A DNA stretch of 50,218 nucleotides from an uncultured Prochlorococcus sp. (GCA_902573565.1 CACGKI010000010.1:1-50218), one strand, 5' to 3'. Counted from the first letter of the stretch, positions 11,516 through 22,394 are shown. A program made the numbers and translations. Notes: generated by a model from the letters alone, not told the origin.

Positions 11516-11566
11516 CTTTATAGATAATAAATTCGTTCATCATCCATCATTTTTTACCTAAACTGA

Positions 11567-12139
11567 ATGCCACCACGCCCACGCTTTGACCGCCGCGCTC
11601 CTGTTAGAGAGCTACCTAATATCAATGAAAGGATAAAATACCCTCAATTAAGAGTTGTTGATTCAGATGGGAAGCAATTAGGTATAATAGACAGAACGGA
11701 AGCATTGGAAATAGCCTCTCAGAGAGAACTAGATTTAGTTTTGGTAAGCGAAAAAGCAAACCCTCCTGTTTGTAGAATCATGGACTATGGAAAATATAAA
11801 TTTGAACAAGAGAAGAAAGCAAAAGAAGCAAGAAAAAAATCTCATCAAACTGAAGTTAAAGAAGTAAAAATGAGGTATAAAATTGATAAACATGATTATG
11901 ACGTTCGAATAGGGCAAGCTACTAAATTCCTAAAATCAGGAGATAAAGTAAAATGCACTGTAATTTTTAGGGGCAGAGAAATACAACACTCAAATTTAGC
12001 TGAAACACTCCTTTTGAAAATGGCAAATGATTTAGAAGAGCAATCAGAAGTACAACAAAAGCCAAAAAGAGAAGGTAGAAATATGATTATGTTTTTAAGC
12101 CCTAGAAAAACTCCTCTTATAAAAAAGGATGAAGAATGA
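11567..12139 (+). CDS. infC: Translation initiation factor IF-3
   Basis: Binds the 30S subunit, keeps it free of 50S and checks the initiator codon. The protein has 190 residues. The N-domain includes [20 protein letters not shown] and the [18 protein letters not shown] linker-side motif near residue 65. The C-domain includes [20 protein letters not shown] and [16 protein letters not shown]. The start is an ordinary ATG, not the rare AUU used by E. coli infC. It is not joined to rpmI-rplT, which sit 30 kb away. A short acidic or basic tail after RKTPLI completes the protein. Confidence 0.97.
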   Translation: MPPRPRFDRRAPVRELPNINERIKYPQLRVVDSDGKQLGIIDRTEALEIASQRELDLVLVSEKANPPVCRIMDYGKYKFEQEKKAKEARKKSHQTEVKEVKMRYKIDKHDYDVRIGQATKFLKSGDKVKCTVIFRGREIQHSNLAETLLLKMANDLEEQSEVQQKPKREGRNMIMFLSPRKTPLIKKDEE

Positions 12140-12217
12140 AAAAAATTTATCTAAAATCTATGACGGATGTTAAAGTGTCCCTATTGAAAAAAATATTTTA
12201 GACAGGATTTTTCTACT

Positions 12218-13204
12218 GTGAGATTCCATATTCAACAAGAAAGTGATATCCCAGCTTCAACACAATTATATAACCAAATTTGCTTTGCAATAGCAGCAAG
12301 ACATTATCCTCCTGGTCACAGGCTTCCCAGCACCAGACAACTTGCAATGCAAACTGGATTGCATAGAAATACTATAAGTAAAGTTTACAGACAACTAGAA
12401 ATAGACGGAGTTGTTGAAGCGATAGCTGGATCAGGCATTTATGTAAGAGATAACCTTAATAAAAGAGAATTTAAAAAGTCATTTTTCTCAAAAGACAATG
12501 CAAGTAAACCTCCAGATCAAGAAGCAAAGAAGGCCATTGATAAATTCATAAATCTTGGCTGCTCATTACAAGAAACAAGAGAAATATTAACTAACGAAAT
12601 AGATTGGCGTATTAAATGCGGAGCAAGAATTATGGTTAGTACTCCTAGAGAGGATATAGGAGCTTCTATGCTTATAGCAGAAGATCTCTCTCCAAAAATT
12701 AATGTCCCAGTAGAAGTTGTTCCAATGGAAGAATTGGAAAAAGTTTTGAGCAATTCAAATACTGGCACTATTGTCACAAGCAGATATTTTTTACAGCCTC
12801 TTGAAAAAGTTGCTAAGGAACATGGAGTTCGCGCTGTTGCAGTTGACTTGAGCGACTTTCAAAAAGAATTAAAAATTCTCAAAGAATTAAATGCTGGAAG
12901 TTGTGTAGGTATTGTTAGCATTAGTCCTGGTTTATTAAGGGCAGCAGAAGTAATCATACACAGTATGCGCGGTAGCGAATTAATGCTTATGACAGCAATA
13001 TCAGATAATAACAGTAGATTACTATCACTTTTAAAGGCTTCAAACCACATAGTATGTGATGGACCTAGTTTATCAGTCGTAGAAAACACATTATTAAAAA
13101 ATAGATCTCAGCTTATGAGATTACCTCAAATAATCTGTGCTAAAAATTATTTGAGTATTGAAACAATAAATCAATTAAAAAAAGAAATTGGAGTTATTAA
13201 TTAA
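12218..13204 (+). CDS. GntR family transcriptional regulator with long C-terminal domain
   Basis: A DNA-binding regulator of 328 residues. The N-terminal 75 residues form a GntR winged helix (PASTQLYNQICFAIAARHY, then PSTRQLAMQTGLHRNTISKV and a wing ending GSGIYVRD). The remaining 250 residues alternate beta strands and helices (VPVEVVPMEELEKVL, GTIVTSRYFLQPLEKVA, CVGIVSISPGLLRAAEVI) and look like a sensor domain, but I cannot name the family or ligand; it is not an aminotransferase (MocR) domain. The start is GTG. cysE begins three bases after its stop, so the pair is co-transcribed and a role in sulfur or cysteine control is a reasonable guess only. Confidence 0.85.
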   Translation: MRFHIQQESDIPASTQLYNQICFAIAARHYPPGHRLPSTRQLAMQTGLHRNTISKVYRQLEIDGVVEAIAGSGIYVRDNLNKREFKKSFFSKDNASKPPDQEAKKAIDKFINLGCSLQETREILTNEIDWRIKCGARIMVSTPREDIGASMLIAEDLSPKINVPVEVVPMEELEKVLSNSNTGTIVTSRYFLQPLEKVAKEHGVRAVAVDLSDFQKELKILKELNAGSCVGIVSISPGLLRAAEVIIHSMRGSELMLMTAISDNNSRLLSLLKASNHIVCDGPSLSVVENTLLKNRSQLMRLPQIICAKNYLSIETINQLKKEIGVIN

Positions 13205-13207
13205 AAT

Positions 13208-13945
13208 ATGATACTAAAAACTTTTAAGTCAGATATAGAAATTATCAGAGAAAGAGATCCTGCTGCCAGAGGAATTTTAGAGATTTTTCTTTGCTACCCT
13301 GGATTCCAATCAATAGTAATGCATAGGTTAACTCATAAATTGTGGCAACTAAAAATTCCCTTAATCCCTCGCTTATTAAGTCACCTAAATAGACTTTTTA
13401 CAGGTATCGAAATCCACCCAGGAGCAAAAATTGGCAAACGAGTTTTCATTGATCATGGAATGGGAGTTGTAATTGGTGAAACGGCTGAGATAGGAAATAA
13501 TTGTCTCCTATATCAGGGAGTGACATTAGGGGGTACTGGAAAAAGTCATGGGAAAAGGCATCCAACCTTAATGGAAAATGTTGTGGTTGGAGCAGGTGCA
13601 AAAGTTCTAGGATCCATAACAGTAGGATCTAATACTCGTATTGGAGCTGGTTCAGTAGTTGTTCGGAATGTTGAAGGGAACAGTACTGTGGTTGGAGTTC
13701 CTGGCAGAGTAGTTCATCAAAGTGGTGTCAAAGTTAATCCATTAGCGCACTCTGCCTTACCAGATGCAGAAGCAAATGTTATAAAAAATTTAATGGATAG
13801 AATAGACCTACTTGAAAATGAAATTCTTAAATTACAAAAAACCCTACAATGTCTAGCTAACTCAGAATCTATTGATATTTCTAAACTAGGTGATGCTCAA
13901 AATCTTAAAGACAAGGAAATTTTTGAATTTCTTGGAGATGATTGA
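13208..13945 (+). CDS. cysE: Serine O-acetyltransferase
   Basis: Makes O-acetylserine from serine and acetyl-CoA, the committed step of cysteine synthesis. The protein has 245 residues. The N-terminal helical part includes [19 protein letters not shown]. The left-handed beta-helix follows: [19 protein letters not shown], then [33 protein letters not shown] and [20 protein letters not shown]. The two histidines in IHPGA and IDHGMG are those expected at the active site. A helical tail of about 60 residues after the beta-helix is longer than in many homologues. It is probably an operon with the GntR gene just upstream, and it converges on secA eight bases away. Confidence 0.96.
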   Translation: MILKTFKSDIEIIRERDPAARGILEIFLCYPGFQSIVMHRLTHKLWQLKIPLIPRLLSHLNRLFTGIEIHPGAKIGKRVFIDHGMGVVIGETAEIGNNCLLYQGVTLGGTGKSHGKRHPTLMENVVVGAGAKVLGSITVGSNTRIGAGSVVVRNVEGNSTVVGVPGRVVHQSGVKVNPLAHSALPDAEANVIKNLMDRIDLLENEILKLQKTLQCLANSESIDISKLGDAQNLKDKEIFEFLGDD

Positions 13946-13953
13946 TTCTCTAC

Positions 13954-16785
13954 TTAGTCTTCGTCATTTTTATCAGTTTTAGGCTGGAACATAAACATCG
14001 AATAAATAACATTTCGTCTCATATTAGTCATCATTTCAAGAAACATGTCATAACCCTCATTTTTATATTCGATTAAGGGATCTTTTTGGCCATAACCTCT
14101 CAATCCAACTGATTCTCTGAGTGAATCCATTGATTGAAGATGTTCTCGCCATAAATTATCGATTTGCTGCAAAATGAAAAACCTTTCAGCTTCTCTCATT
14201 AATCCTGGACGAATCTTATCTATTTGTGCTTCTTTTAAATCATAAGCTATTCGCAATTGTTCTTGAAGATAGTTTTTTAATTCTTCTAATGAGAGTAAAT
14301 TAATATCGTCAGCTTTAAGATCATCTAATAAATATATAAATTCTTTGACTTTAGAAATTAGTTGATCAATATTCCATTCTTCAGGAGGAAGATCAGGATT
14401 AATATAAGCATCTACAATTTCAATCATTGTCCTTTCTCCATATCCTATTACTTGTCTCTTCAAATCAATTCCTTTTAATACTCTTAGTCTTTCTCCATAA
14501 ACTGCTTTTCTTTGATTGTTCATTACCTCGTCATATTCAAAAACTTGTTTTCTAATATCGTAATAGTATGTTTCAACTTTCTTTTGAGCACTTTCTAGAG
14601 ACCTAGTAAGCATTCCTGACTCAATAGGCATATCTTCATCAACCCTAAAAGCATTCATTAGATTTGCTACTCTATCACCTCCAAAAATCCTTAATAAATT
14701 ATCATCTAAAGATAAAAAGAATCTTGTACTTCCAAGATCACCTTGTCTTCCTGCTCTTCCTCTAAGTTGATTATCCACCCTTCTTGATTCATGTCTCTCA
14801 GTACCAATGACATGTAAACCGCCAGCTTCTCTTACTTTCTCTTCTTCATGAATCAAAACTTTTTCATATTCTTTTTTTACATCAGACAAAGATTCTCTCA
14901 AAAGCTCTATCAAGTTATCATTAGTTGGTGCTTTTTCTGCAGCTGTAGCAATCTTGTCATCAAGCTCCAAGACAGAAAGTTGTCTATCGCCCCAATTTTT
15001 AACAAGTTCATCAGATAAAAGAGAGAGTTTCTTTTCAATTGCTTCATCTAGTTTGCAAGGGAAAAGGCTTGTTGAAAAATTTGAAATGTTCTTTTTCAAA
15101 TTTGAACCAGCTTTTGCAGAAAAACCACCCTTAGATTTTGAACTTCTTTGTTTAGGTATTGGTGGCTTATGCTCATTATCAGGCTTGACTAACAAAGGAA
15201 TTAAAATTTCTTTTAATTTAAGTCTTGCCATATAGTCACTATTACCGCCAAGAATTATATCTGTTCCCCTTCCAGCCATATTAGTCGCAATAGTAACAGC
15301 ACCTGCTCTGCCTGCCTGAGCAACAATTTCTGCCTCACGTTCAACGTTCTCTGGCTTAGCATTTAACAAATTATGCGGGATTTTTTCTTCAGATAAAAGT
15401 GAACTTAATAATTCACTTTTTTCCACACTTGTTGTCCCAACTAAAACAGGTCTACCTTCTCTATGAATTTGTGCAGTTTCTTTAGCAACGGCTTTCCATT
15501 TACCAATCTCTGTCTTAAATACTTGATCAGACCAATCTTGTCTCTTCCTTATTTGATTTGTCGGTATAACTGTTGATTCTAATTTATAAGTTTTTTCAAA
15601 TTCAACCTCCTCAGTTTTTGCAGTTCCCGTCATTCCTGCTAAACCAGGATATAAAAGGAAAAAATTCTGATAGGTTATGGACGCTAATGTTTGAGTCTCA
15701 GGCTGAATTTTAAGATTCTCTTTCGCTTCTATTGCCTGATGTTGTCCATCACTCCAACGTCTTCCTGGCATTACCCTACCAGTAAATTCATCAACTATGA
15801 CCGCCTCATCGTTCTTAATAATATAATTCACATCTTTAATAAATAATTCTTTGGCTTTTAAAGCGTTAGTTATGTAGTGTGCCCAGGGATCTTGAGGATT
15901 ATATAAATCATTGACTCCCAAATACTCTTCACATTTTGCAAAACCCTGATCAGTTAATATACAACTTCTCTGTTTTTCATCAACTTCATAATCTCCTTCT
16001 GGATCAATACCATCTTTACTTAATTCTTTTGCTTTGACTAATGCCAGAGATAATTCTGCAGCTTTTTGATATTTTTCTTGTGGTCTTTCAACTTGGCCAG
16101 AAATGATTAGAGGCGTTCTTGCTTCATCAATTAATATTGAATCAACCTCATCAATTACGCAGTAATTAAATTTTCTTTGAACTACCTCACTAATATCGGT
16201 AGCCATATTATCTCTTAAATAATCAAATCCTAATTCTGAATTTGTGGCATAAGTTATATCACAATCATAATTTTTCTTTCTCTCAATTGGATTCATATCT
16301 TGCTGAATCAAGCCAACTGATAAACCTAAAAAACGATGAACTTGTCCCATCCACTCTGCATCCCTTCTAGCTAAATAATCATTTACAGTAACAACATGAA
16401 CCCCTTTCCCCGTAAGAGCATTTAAATAACAAGGTAATGTTGCGACAAGAGTTTTTCCCTCTCCAGTCTTCATCTCAGCAATTTGACACTCATTTAAAAC
16501 CATCCCGCCTATTAACTGAACATCAAAATGTCTCATATCAAGAACACGTTTACTTGCTTCTCTAACAATCCCAAAGGCCTGAGGAAGAGATTCTGTCAGG
16601 AGTTCTTTTTGTTTTTTAGTATCTAATTCTGATGAGATCTTTGATTTAAGATGATGAGTTTCTTTTCGCAACTCATCATCAGTTAATCTAGAAATCTCTT
16701 CCTCTAGAAAATTTATCTCTTCCACTATTGGTTGATAGCGCTTTAACTTTCGTGTATTCGGATCTCCCAACAAAAGTTTTAGCAT
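13954..16785 (-). CDS. secA: Preprotein translocase ATPase SecA
   Basis: Motor that drives secreted and thylakoid-lumen proteins through SecYEG. The 943-residue protein has Walker A MKTGEGKT (105-112), DEVD (212-215) followed by [15 protein letters not shown], and the second motor domain with [13 protein letters not shown] and [17 protein letters not shown]. After [16 protein letters not shown] lies a lysine-rich insert (about residues 535-600) typical of cyanobacterial and plastid SecA. The C-terminus ends KTDKNDED and lacks the zinc-binding CxCxSG tail of proteobacterial SecA, which is normal for cyanobacteria. Confidence 0.97.
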   Translation of the reverse strand: MLKLLLGDPNTRKLKRYQPIVEEINFLEEEISRLTDDELRKETHHLKSKISSELDTKKQKELLTESLPQAFGIVREASKRVLDMRHFDVQLIGGMVLNECQIAEMKTGEGKTLVATLPCYLNALTGKGVHVVTVNDYLARRDAEWMGQVHRFLGLSVGLIQQDMNPIERKKNYDCDITYATNSELGFDYLRDNMATDISEVVQRKFNYCVIDEVDSILIDEARTPLIISGQVERPQEKYQKAAELSLALVKAKELSKDGIDPEGDYEVDEKQRSCILTDQGFAKCEEYLGVNDLYNPQDPWAHYITNALKAKELFIKDVNYIIKNDEAVIVDEFTGRVMPGRRWSDGQHQAIEAKENLKIQPETQTLASITYQNFFLLYPGLAGMTGTAKTEEVEFEKTYKLESTVIPTNQIRKRQDWSDQVFKTEIGKWKAVAKETAQIHREGRPVLVGTTSVEKSELLSSLLSEEKIPHNLLNAKPENVEREAEIVAQAGRAGAVTIATNMAGRGTDIILGGNSDYMARLKLKEILIPLLVKPDNEHKPPIPKQRSSKSKGGFSAKAGSNLKKNISNFSTSLFPCKLDEAIEKKLSLLSDELVKNWGDRQLSVLELDDKIATAAEKAPTNDNLIELLRESLSDVKKEYEKVLIHEEEKVREAGGLHVIGTERHESRRVDNQLRGRAGRQGDLGSTRFFLSLDDNLLRIFGGDRVANLMNAFRVDEDMPIESGMLTRSLESAQKKVETYYYDIRKQVFEYDEVMNNQRKAVYGERLRVLKGIDLKRQVIGYGERTMIEIVDAYINPDLPPEEWNIDQLISKVKEFIYLLDDLKADDINLLSLEELKNYLQEQLRIAYDLKEAQIDKIRPGLMREAERFFILQQIDNLWREHLQSMDSLRESVGLRGYGQKDPLIEYKNEGYDMFLEMMTNMRRNVIYSMFMFQPKTDKNDED

Positions 16786-16957
16786 AAGTAAAAAGTCCTT
16801 AAAAAATTCATCTTATTACAAACATTATAAATTAGTGCGTTACAACAGGATGAAGAAAAATCATATCTCTTTATTTTATAAAAGGAATCGTCTAGGGTAT
16901 TTAAATTAAAATCACGAAAAGATTGGTTATCCCTAATTTTCTAAAACTATTTAAAAA

Positions 16958-17413
16958 ATGAAAGCAATATCTTTAATAAACCATTCAAAAGGAGCTATAG
17001 GGTTAAGGTTTTTTGGATTAGGCCCTAATCTAAAGCCAACAAATGGATTAAATAAGCTACAAAAATTACTAGATAGAAATGCTTTCTGGGCACAAAGTAG
17101 AACAATAAATGATCTAAAAAAATGTCTTGCCAACAGTGACGTTATAGTAAGCCTCTGGGTTGGCAACGAAATAGTTGGTTTTGGTAGAGCTTTAACAGAT
17201 GGGATTTACCGAGGGGTGCTTTGGGATATAGTTATCGATCAAAACCACCAGGGAAAAGGTTTTGGAACACTAATTGTAAATAATCTTTTATCTTCTAAAA
17301 ACGTTAAAAACACAAAGAAAATATATTTAATGACGACTAATAAAAAATTATTTTATTCTCAATTTGATCTTAAAGAAGTTACTTCACAAGATTTATTAAT
17401 TCGTGAAATATAA
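16958..17413 (+). CDS. GNAT family N-acetyltransferase
   Basis: A small acetyltransferase of 151 residues. The acetyl-CoA-binding motif A is clear: LWDIVIDQNHQGKGFGTLIVNNLL, with the Q/RxxGxG/A signature at 98-103. The preceding strands (VIVSLWVGNEIVGFGRAL) also fit the fold. The acceptor is unknown; ribosomal-protein, amine or small-molecule acetylation are all possible. The gene is divergent from secA across 172 bases in which I see only A+T-rich spacer, and converges on the NTF2-like gene. The start ATG is supported by the family-like N-terminus. Confidence 0.85.
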   Translation: MKAISLINHSKGAIGLRFFGLGPNLKPTNGLNKLQKLLDRNAFWAQSRTINDLKKCLANSDVIVSLWVGNEIVGFGRALTDGIYRGVLWDIVIDQNHQGKGFGTLIVNNLLSSKNVKNTKKIYLMTTNKKLFYSQFDLKEVTSQDLLIREI

Positions 17414-17467
17414 AATACTTTTTCTATCAAAAGAAACTCAAAATATTTCAAATTCAATTTAAAAAAA

Positions 17468-17899
17468 TCAAGATACAAATTTACTATAAAGCCATCTTAC
17501 AAAAGGTCCTAAAATAGGAACTGGTCCAAAAGTTGGTCCGCAAAAATCAAAGTAATCTCTGTGCTCTTTGATTAATCCATTTTCACCAAATAATAAACGA
17601 GTAGTTCCAGGATAAATAAATTCTTTACCCATAATTTTTAAACCCATTGTCCATTCAACAAATCCACAATCCCCAGTTATGGAAATTGAATGAGTTTCTA
17701 AAAAAACATCATCACATCTTTTAACTAGCTTTTCTTGAGCTTTAACATAAGAATCTAAGCCCTCTGTTTCCTGAGTTGGGTCTGTAAAAATAACATTCTC
17801 ATTATAAAATTCAGCCCATTTTTGTCTTGTTGGCGCATCTGTACCATAAGGTTTAGTAAATAATCCCTTTAAATCCTCAATAGAAATTACTCTTGTCAT
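17468..17899 (-). CDS. NTF2/SnoaL-like domain protein
   Basis: A protein of 143 residues with the cone-shaped NTF2-like fold. The pattern is a first helix (DAPTRQKWAEFYNENVIFTD), then PTQETEGLDSYVKAQEKLVK and strands FVEWTMGLKIMGKEFIYPG, TTRLLFGENGLIKEHRDYFD. The WxM and HRDYFD parts are typical of SnoaL-like or limonene-epoxide-hydrolase-like proteins. No catalytic set can be assigned, so the function is unknown. It has no signal peptide. It lies between a convergent acetyltransferase and the tRNA-Gly gene on its own strand. Confidence 0.75.
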   Translation of the reverse strand: MTRVISIEDLKGLFTKPYGTDAPTRQKWAEFYNENVIFTDPTQETEGLDSYVKAQEKLVKRCDDVFLETHSISITGDCGFVEWTMGLKIMGKEFIYPGTTRLLFGENGLIKEHRDYFDFCGPTFGPVPILGPFVRWLYSKFVS

Positions 17900-17944
17900 T
17901 TCAAAATTTTTATTAAGAATATATTAAAAGATACAAACAATAAA

Positions 17945-18016
17945 AGCGGATGAAGAGATTCGAACTCTCGACATTCTCCTTGGCAAGGAGATGCTCTACC
18001 ACTGAGCTACATCCGC
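17945..18016 (-). tRNA. tRNA-Gly (anticodon GCC)
   Basis: The minus strand folds into a 72-base cloverleaf. The acceptor stem is GCGGATG paired with CATCCGC, with a T discriminator base. The D arm holds AGCTCAGTGGTAGAGC. The anticodon stem TCTCC/GGAGA encloses loop TTGCCAA, giving anticodon GCC for glycine. The T arm GAGAGTTCGAATCTC carries the TTCGA loop. The CCA end is not encoded. The T-rich DNA right after the 3' end could help termination. Confidence 0.97.
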
Positions 18017-18027
18017 ATAACTTTTTT

Positions 18028-18033
18028 ATTTTA
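18028..18033 (-). promoter_or_regulatory. Putative -10 box of tRNA-Gly
   Basis: On the minus strand TAAAAT lies 12 to 17 bases before the mature 5' end of tRNA-Gly. This is right for a transcript starting a few bases upstream of the tRNA. No -35 box is obvious, in keeping with promoters of this group. Confidence 0.4.
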
Positions 18034-18076
18034 TCTCAAAGAAGGGATTAATGAAAAAATAATTAAATTTTTTCAA

Positions 18077-18553
18077 TTAATTTAAATTTTTAATTAATGA
18101 TCCCATCTCAATTGCTTGTAAAGCATAATTCCAACCAAGATTATTTTTAATTCCTGCTCTTTCTAAAGCCTGCTGCATAGTATCAGTAGTTAAAACTCCA
18201 AAAATAATTGGAACATTATTTTCATTTGAAACTTGCGAAATACCTTTGCTCGCCTCAGATATAACTACATCATAGTGGGAAGTTTCACCACGGATCACAG
18301 CTCCAAGAGCAATTACAACGTCATAACTCTTTTTTTTCATGAGGGTTTTAGCTGCGATTGGTAATTCGAATGAACCTGGAACCCAAACTATATCTACTTG
18401 ATTGCTTAATTCAGAAGTATCTAAACCATGTCGTTTTAAACAATCAAGACAACCAGATAGAATTTTATTTGTAATTAAATCGTTAAATCTTGCTATTACA
18501 ATCCCAACTTTTAAAGTAGAGGCATTAGTAAAAGAACCCTCAAAGATAGCCAT
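18077..18553 (-). CDS. ribH: 6,7-dimethyl-8-ribityllumazine synthase
   Basis: Penultimate step of riboflavin synthesis: condenses the ribityl-diaminouracil with dihydroxybutanone phosphate. The 158 residues match the usual subunit, which assembles into pentamers or capsids. Motifs are [12 protein letters not shown] near 23, [13 protein letters not shown] (57-69) and [14 protein letters not shown] (82-95), in which His93 is the expected catalytic base. It lies 49 bases downstream of psbZ on the same strand and may share its transcript. Confidence 0.96.
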   Translation of the reverse strand: MAIFEGSFTNASTLKVGIVIARFNDLITNKILSGCLDCLKRHGLDTSELSNQVDIVWVPGSFELPIAAKTLMKKKSYDVVIALGAVIRGETSHYDVVISEASKGISQVSNENNVPIIFGVLTTDTMQQALERAGIKNNLGWNYALQAIEMGSLIKNLN

Positions 18554-18602
18554 TAAATTTTACTTAGATATATTAATAGACTCTCACGAAAAGGTATTAA
18601 GT

Positions 18603-18800
18603 TCAAACTAATGAAGAAACTATCCCCGTAAGAAAAACCAAAACAACCCAAACAGCAGCAATAGAATAAATTTTTCTCCTACTTTCTCGCTGTCCCTCCT
18701 CAGTAGAAGGTTGAGTCACATATAAAACGGGTACTCCAACTACCGCAATTAAAGAAGCAAATAATAGAGCATTTACGAAGAAAAAGTTTACAGCCTGCAT
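18603..18800 (-). CDS. psbZ: Photosystem II protein PsbZ (Ycf9)
   Basis: Small thylakoid protein at the PSII core periphery that stabilises contact with antenna proteins. The 65 residues contain two membrane helices (about 7-28 and 44-64) joined by a polar loop, TQPSTEEGQRESRRKIY, with the WVVLVFLTGIVSSLV ending typical of PsbZ. It is strong evidence that the organism is an oxygenic phototroph. The gene is divergent from mutS across 140 bases, which hold its promoter. Confidence 0.95.
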   Translation of the reverse strand: MQAVNFFFVNALLFASLIAVVGVPVLYVTQPSTEEGQRESRRKIYSIAAVWVVLVFLTGIVSSLV

Positions 18801-18822
18801 AATTCAGTCTTAAGTTTCAAAT

Positions 18823-18828
18823 ATTATA
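18823..18828 (-). promoter_or_regulatory. Putative -10 box of psbZ
   Basis: A consensus TATAAT on the minus strand lies 23 to 28 bases before the psbZ ATG, which would give a leader of about 15 bases. A second candidate, TATAGT, lies at 18832-18837. No clear -35 box is seen. Confidence 0.45.
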
Positions 18829-18940
18829 AATACTATAATCTCATGAAAATGATAATTTTTAGAGAAAATTTACATACTTTAGCCACTTTAAATGCAAAAA
18901 AAAAATTTCTACCTAATATCTATTTAGGAATTAAAAAAGT

Positions 18941-21682
18941 ATGCAAGAAGATACGATAATTCAAAAGAATTTATTTGCGATTGGTAATGATAATAATGAG
19001 CAAAAAGAAATAACAAAAATTCCAGAAGATTTATCTTTGGAAGATTTAAAAAAAGAATCGCAAAAAAGACCCAGACAAAGAAAAAATTCAACTAATTTAA
19101 TAAATAAATTCAAGACTGATTTAGTATCAAATAACAAAAATGTTTGCATCAATGAAGAATCTTATAGCTATAAAACAGTTTCGAAACTGAAATTAACTCC
19201 TGTAATGAAGCATTATGTAACTCTAAAAGAAGAAAATAAAGATAGGTTATTACTATATCGATTAGGAGATTTTTTTGAATGTTTTTTTGAGGACGCTGTA
19301 TTAATATCTAACCTTTTAGAAATAACGCTTACCAGTAAAGATGCTGGCAAAGAGATTGGTAAGATCCCTATGGCAGGGGTTCCCCATCATGCAATGGAGA
19401 GATACTGTGCTGATTTAATTAAAAAAAATTATTCTGTGGTTATATGCGATCAATTAGAAAAAAGTTCTGGAAATTATGGGACTCCAATTAAAAGAGGAAT
19501 AACAAGAATAATTACTCCTGGAACTGTAATTGAAGAGGGGATGTTGATAGCAAAGAAAAATAACTGGATTACTGCTATTTACTTATCAGAAGAAAACTCA
19601 GATGAATCTTATGAATGGGGTATATCAAAAGCTGATGTAAGCACAGGAGAATTAATAACTTTAGAAGGCCAATCTCTGTCAAAACTATTTGATGAAATTA
19701 TTAAATTAGATTCTTCAGAAATCATTGTAGGAAGTAATGCAGTAAGAAATTTATTGATTAAAGGAAATAGTCAAATTACATATACTGTTTCTCAAGAGAC
19801 TAATTTTGGAATTAATGAAGCAAATTATCTTATAAAAAATTATTTCCAAATTGCAAACCTAGAGGGAATAGGACTTAAAAATTTAAACAATGCAACTAGA
19901 TCACTTGGAGGTTTATTAAATTATTTAGAAAAAATTAATCCTTCAAATTTAGATAAAGATTCTTCTTTAAAAATCTCATTAGACTTTCCACAAATCCAAT
20001 ATGGTCACAACAAATTAATTATTGATTATCAAACTCAAAAAAACTTAGAAATCAAAAATACACAACGAGAAAACAATTATGTAGGTTCGCTACTATGGAG
20101 TATTGATAGAACTTATACTTGCATGGGTGCAAGGTGTTTAAGAAGGTGGATAGATTCACCACTATTAAACGTTAATGAAATTTATAAAAGACAAAATATA
20201 ATTTCTAACTTTCTTGAATCTAAAAAATTTCGTACAGATACCCAAAATTTACTTAGAGCAATGGGGGATTTAGAAAGACTTGCAGGTAGAGCTTGTGCAG
20301 GTCATGCAAGTCCCAGAGACTTAGTTGCAATAGCTGAAGGTTTAAAAAAATTGCCTAGATTAAAATCCATAATTGAATTATTTAAATATGATCTCCCAGA
20401 TTGGACTGATCAATTAAAAAATATTGATGAAGGACTCTTAGAATTAGCTGATACTATAAGTTTTAAACTAGTAGAAAATCCTCCTCTAAATATTAGTGAA
20501 GGAGGCATGATCCACGATGGAGTTGACAATATATTAGATGGTTTACGCAATTTAATGGATGATTACTCTGAGTGGCTGAATAAAGAGGAATTAAAGGAAA
20601 GGAAAATTAGCAAAATTTCAAACCTAAAAATTCAATTTCATAAAAATTTTGGTTATTACATTTCTATAAATAAGTCAAAAGTTAATTTAGCTCCACAACA
20701 TTGGATCAAAAGGCAAACACTTACTAATGAAGAAAGGTATATCACTTCAGAAATTAAAAATAAAGAAAATAAGATTTTCCAAATAAAAAGTAGAGCTTCG
20801 TCAAAAGAATATGAAATTTTCTGCGAATTAAGAAATATAGTTGCTGCAAAAACAAAACAAATAAGATCAATCGCAAAATCCATAGCATCTCTTGATGCAC
20901 TACTTGGTTTATCAATTACTTCAGCAGAAAACAATTTTATAAAACCTTCATTAATACCAATAAATGATTCTATGACAAAAAATAGTACAAAAATTATCGC
21001 AGGAAGAAATCCAATTGTAGAGCAATTGTTAAGTGATAAAAAGTTTGTAGCAAACGATATCTCTTTTGAGGATAATCAAAAATTAATTATATTAACCGGT
21101 CCCAATGCAAGCGGAAAAAGTTGCTTTATAAGACAACTTGGTTTAATACAAATTCTCACACAAATTGGTAGCTTTGTTCCTGCTAATAATGCTGAAATCA
21201 AAATTGCAGATAGGATTTTCACAAGAATTGGGGCAGTTGATGATCAATCATCAGGACAATCAACATTTATGGTAGAAATGTCTGAAACTGCATCAATTCT
21301 AAATCAGGCAACTTCCTGCTCACTAGTTTTACTTGATGAGATAGGTAGAGGGACATCTACTTTTGATGGCCTTTCAATAGCTTGGTCGGTAAGTGAATAT
21401 CTTGCAAAAAAAATTAAATGTAACACAATTTTTGCTACTCACTATCATGAATTGAATTTTTTAAAAAATTCAAATAAAAATATTGAAAATTTTCAAGTTT
21501 TAGTAGAGCAAAATAACGATCAGCTAATTTTTAGTCATAAGATTACAAAAGGAGGCTCAAACAAAAGCTATGGCATAGAAGCAGCTAAATTAGCAGGACT
21601 TCCAAGAGAAGTGATAGAAAAGGCAAAATCAGTTTTAAATTCTTTAGAAGAAAATAATAAATTAAATCATAATTTTGATTAG
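18941..21682 (+). CDS. mutS: DNA mismatch repair protein MutS
   Basis: Recognises mismatches and small loops. The 913-residue protein is a MutS1 with an N-terminal extension of about 80 polar, basic residues before the mismatch domain. The mismatch-wedge motif reads [11 protein letters not shown], with F111 and E113 as the FxE pair. The ATPase has Walker A GPNASGKS (720-727), Walker [15 protein letters not shown] (Asp799-Glu800), and ATHYHEL after it. Residues 8-12 (QKNLF) resemble a beta-clamp-binding motif. The gene is divergent from psbZ and converges on cobH 29 bases after its stop. mutL is not in the window. Confidence 0.96.
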   Translation: MQEDTIIQKNLFAIGNDNNEQKEITKIPEDLSLEDLKKESQKRPRQRKNSTNLINKFKTDLVSNNKNVCINEESYSYKTVSKLKLTPVMKHYVTLKEENKDRLLLYRLGDFFECFFEDAVLISNLLEITLTSKDAGKEIGKIPMAGVPHHAMERYCADLIKKNYSVVICDQLEKSSGNYGTPIKRGITRIITPGTVIEEGMLIAKKNNWITAIYLSEENSDESYEWGISKADVSTGELITLEGQSLSKLFDEIIKLDSSEIIVGSNAVRNLLIKGNSQITYTVSQETNFGINEANYLIKNYFQIANLEGIGLKNLNNATRSLGGLLNYLEKINPSNLDKDSSLKISLDFPQIQYGHNKLIIDYQTQKNLEIKNTQRENNYVGSLLWSIDRTYTCMGARCLRRWIDSPLLNVNEIYKRQNIISNFLESKKFRTDTQNLLRAMGDLERLAGRACAGHASPRDLVAIAEGLKKLPRLKSIIELFKYDLPDWTDQLKNIDEGLLELADTISFKLVENPPLNISEGGMIHDGVDNILDGLRNLMDDYSEWLNKEELKERKISKISNLKIQFHKNFGYYISINKSKVNLAPQHWIKRQTLTNEERYITSEIKNKENKIFQIKSRASSKEYEIFCELRNIVAAKTKQIRSIAKSIASLDALLGLSITSAENNFIKPSLIPINDSMTKNSTKIIAGRNPIVEQLLSDKKFVANDISFEDNQKLIILTGPNASGKSCFIRQLGLIQILTQIGSFVPANNAEIKIADRIFTRIGAVDDQSSGQSTFMVEMSETASILNQATSCSLVLLDEIGRGTSTFDGLSIAWSVSEYLAKKIKCNTIFATHYHELNFLKNSNKNIENFQVLVEQNNDQLIFSHKITKGGSNKSYGIEAAKLAGLPREVIEKAKSVLNSLEENNKLNHNFD

Positions 21683-21711
21683 ATTATGGAAATTTTATAA
21701 AATATTTTTTT

Positions 21712-22335
21712 TTAAATAGATTCCCTTAATAAGGCGTTAACTGCAGCAGCTGCCATAGCAGCACCACCTCTAGTTGAATTCAAAACGATATTAGGAAGAT
21801 TGGTGGAAATCAGTTTTTTTTTGCTTTTTTCTACTCCTATAAATCCAACGGGCATTCCAATAATTAAACTAGGTAAATCATTTACGTTATCCAAAATATC
21901 AATCAAATACGATAAAGCTGTTGGCGAACTACCAATTACTACAATAGGTGATTTTATTCCGAAATTTTTGACAGATAACTCCTTCCAACCTTCACTTAAG
22001 CCATATGCAGTTTTAGTTAATTTTGTGTGATTATTTTCTCCAAACCACATGCTAGCCGTGAACACTTTGTTCCTAGTGGTATTTTCTGCCATAGATTTTA
22101 TAGCTGCTGCCGCCATATCTGTATCAGTTAAAATCGGAGCACCATTTTTAAGGGCTTTAAGCCCATTTTCGCATGCACCTTCACTAAACATTAAAAGATT
22201 TTGAACAGAAAAATCACCCGAAGTATGAACTAATCTTTCCAAAACTTTTTTTTCCAAATAATTTAGATTATTGGCTACTAATTGAGATCTTATGAATCTG
22301 ATACTTTCCAAAAAAATTGGATGATCTATTACCAT
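21712..22335 (-). CDS. cobH: Precorrin-8X methylmutase
   Basis: Rearranges a methyl group from C11 to C12, turning precorrin-8X (or cobalt-precorrin-8) into hydrogenobyrinate or cobyrinate in cobalamin synthesis. The protein has 207 residues. The catalytic His37 sits in RLVHTSGDFS. Other signatures are ILTDTDMAAAAI, VVIGSSPTALSYLI, GMPVGFIGVEKSKKKL and NSTRGGAAMAAAAVNALL. CbiC is the anaerobic-pathway name for the same family; the pathway cannot be decided from this gene alone. The gene stands alone between mutS and holA. Confidence 0.94.
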   Translation of the reverse strand: MVIDHPIFLESIRFIRSQLVANNLNYLEKKVLERLVHTSGDFSVQNLLMFSEGACENGLKALKNGAPILTDTDMAAAAIKSMAENTTRNKVFTASMWFGENNHTKLTKTAYGLSEGWKELSVKNFGIKSPIVVIGSSPTALSYLIDILDNVNDLPSLIIGMPVGFIGVEKSKKKLISTNLPNIVLNSTRGGAAMAAAAVNALLRESI

Positions 22336-22394
22336 TGAATTTAATATATGTTAGAAGTAATCATAGTTAATATAAGTTTTTTTATTGAGCGATT

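Noticed and set aside
16850..16909. Short frame of about 19 codons (MKKNHISLFYKRNRLGYLN) between secA and the acetyltransferase
   Set aside because: Too short, with no support from context or composition.
17945..18016. tRNA-Gly as an attachment site for a genomic island
   Set aside because: Flanks are ordinary core genes (ribH, psbZ, NTF2-like); no integrase, repeat of the tRNA end or composition change is seen.
18843..18959. 38-codon frame overlapping the mutS start by 19 bases (possible leader peptide)
   Set aside because: No ribosome-binding site, and the length is within chance for this base composition. I also saw a weak CCTAA/TTAGG inverted repeat there (18912-18928), too short to support.
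21683..21711. ATTTTATAAAAT plus T9 after mutS as a terminator
   Set aside because: The stem has no G-C pairs and would be very unstable; the T run alone is common in this DNA.
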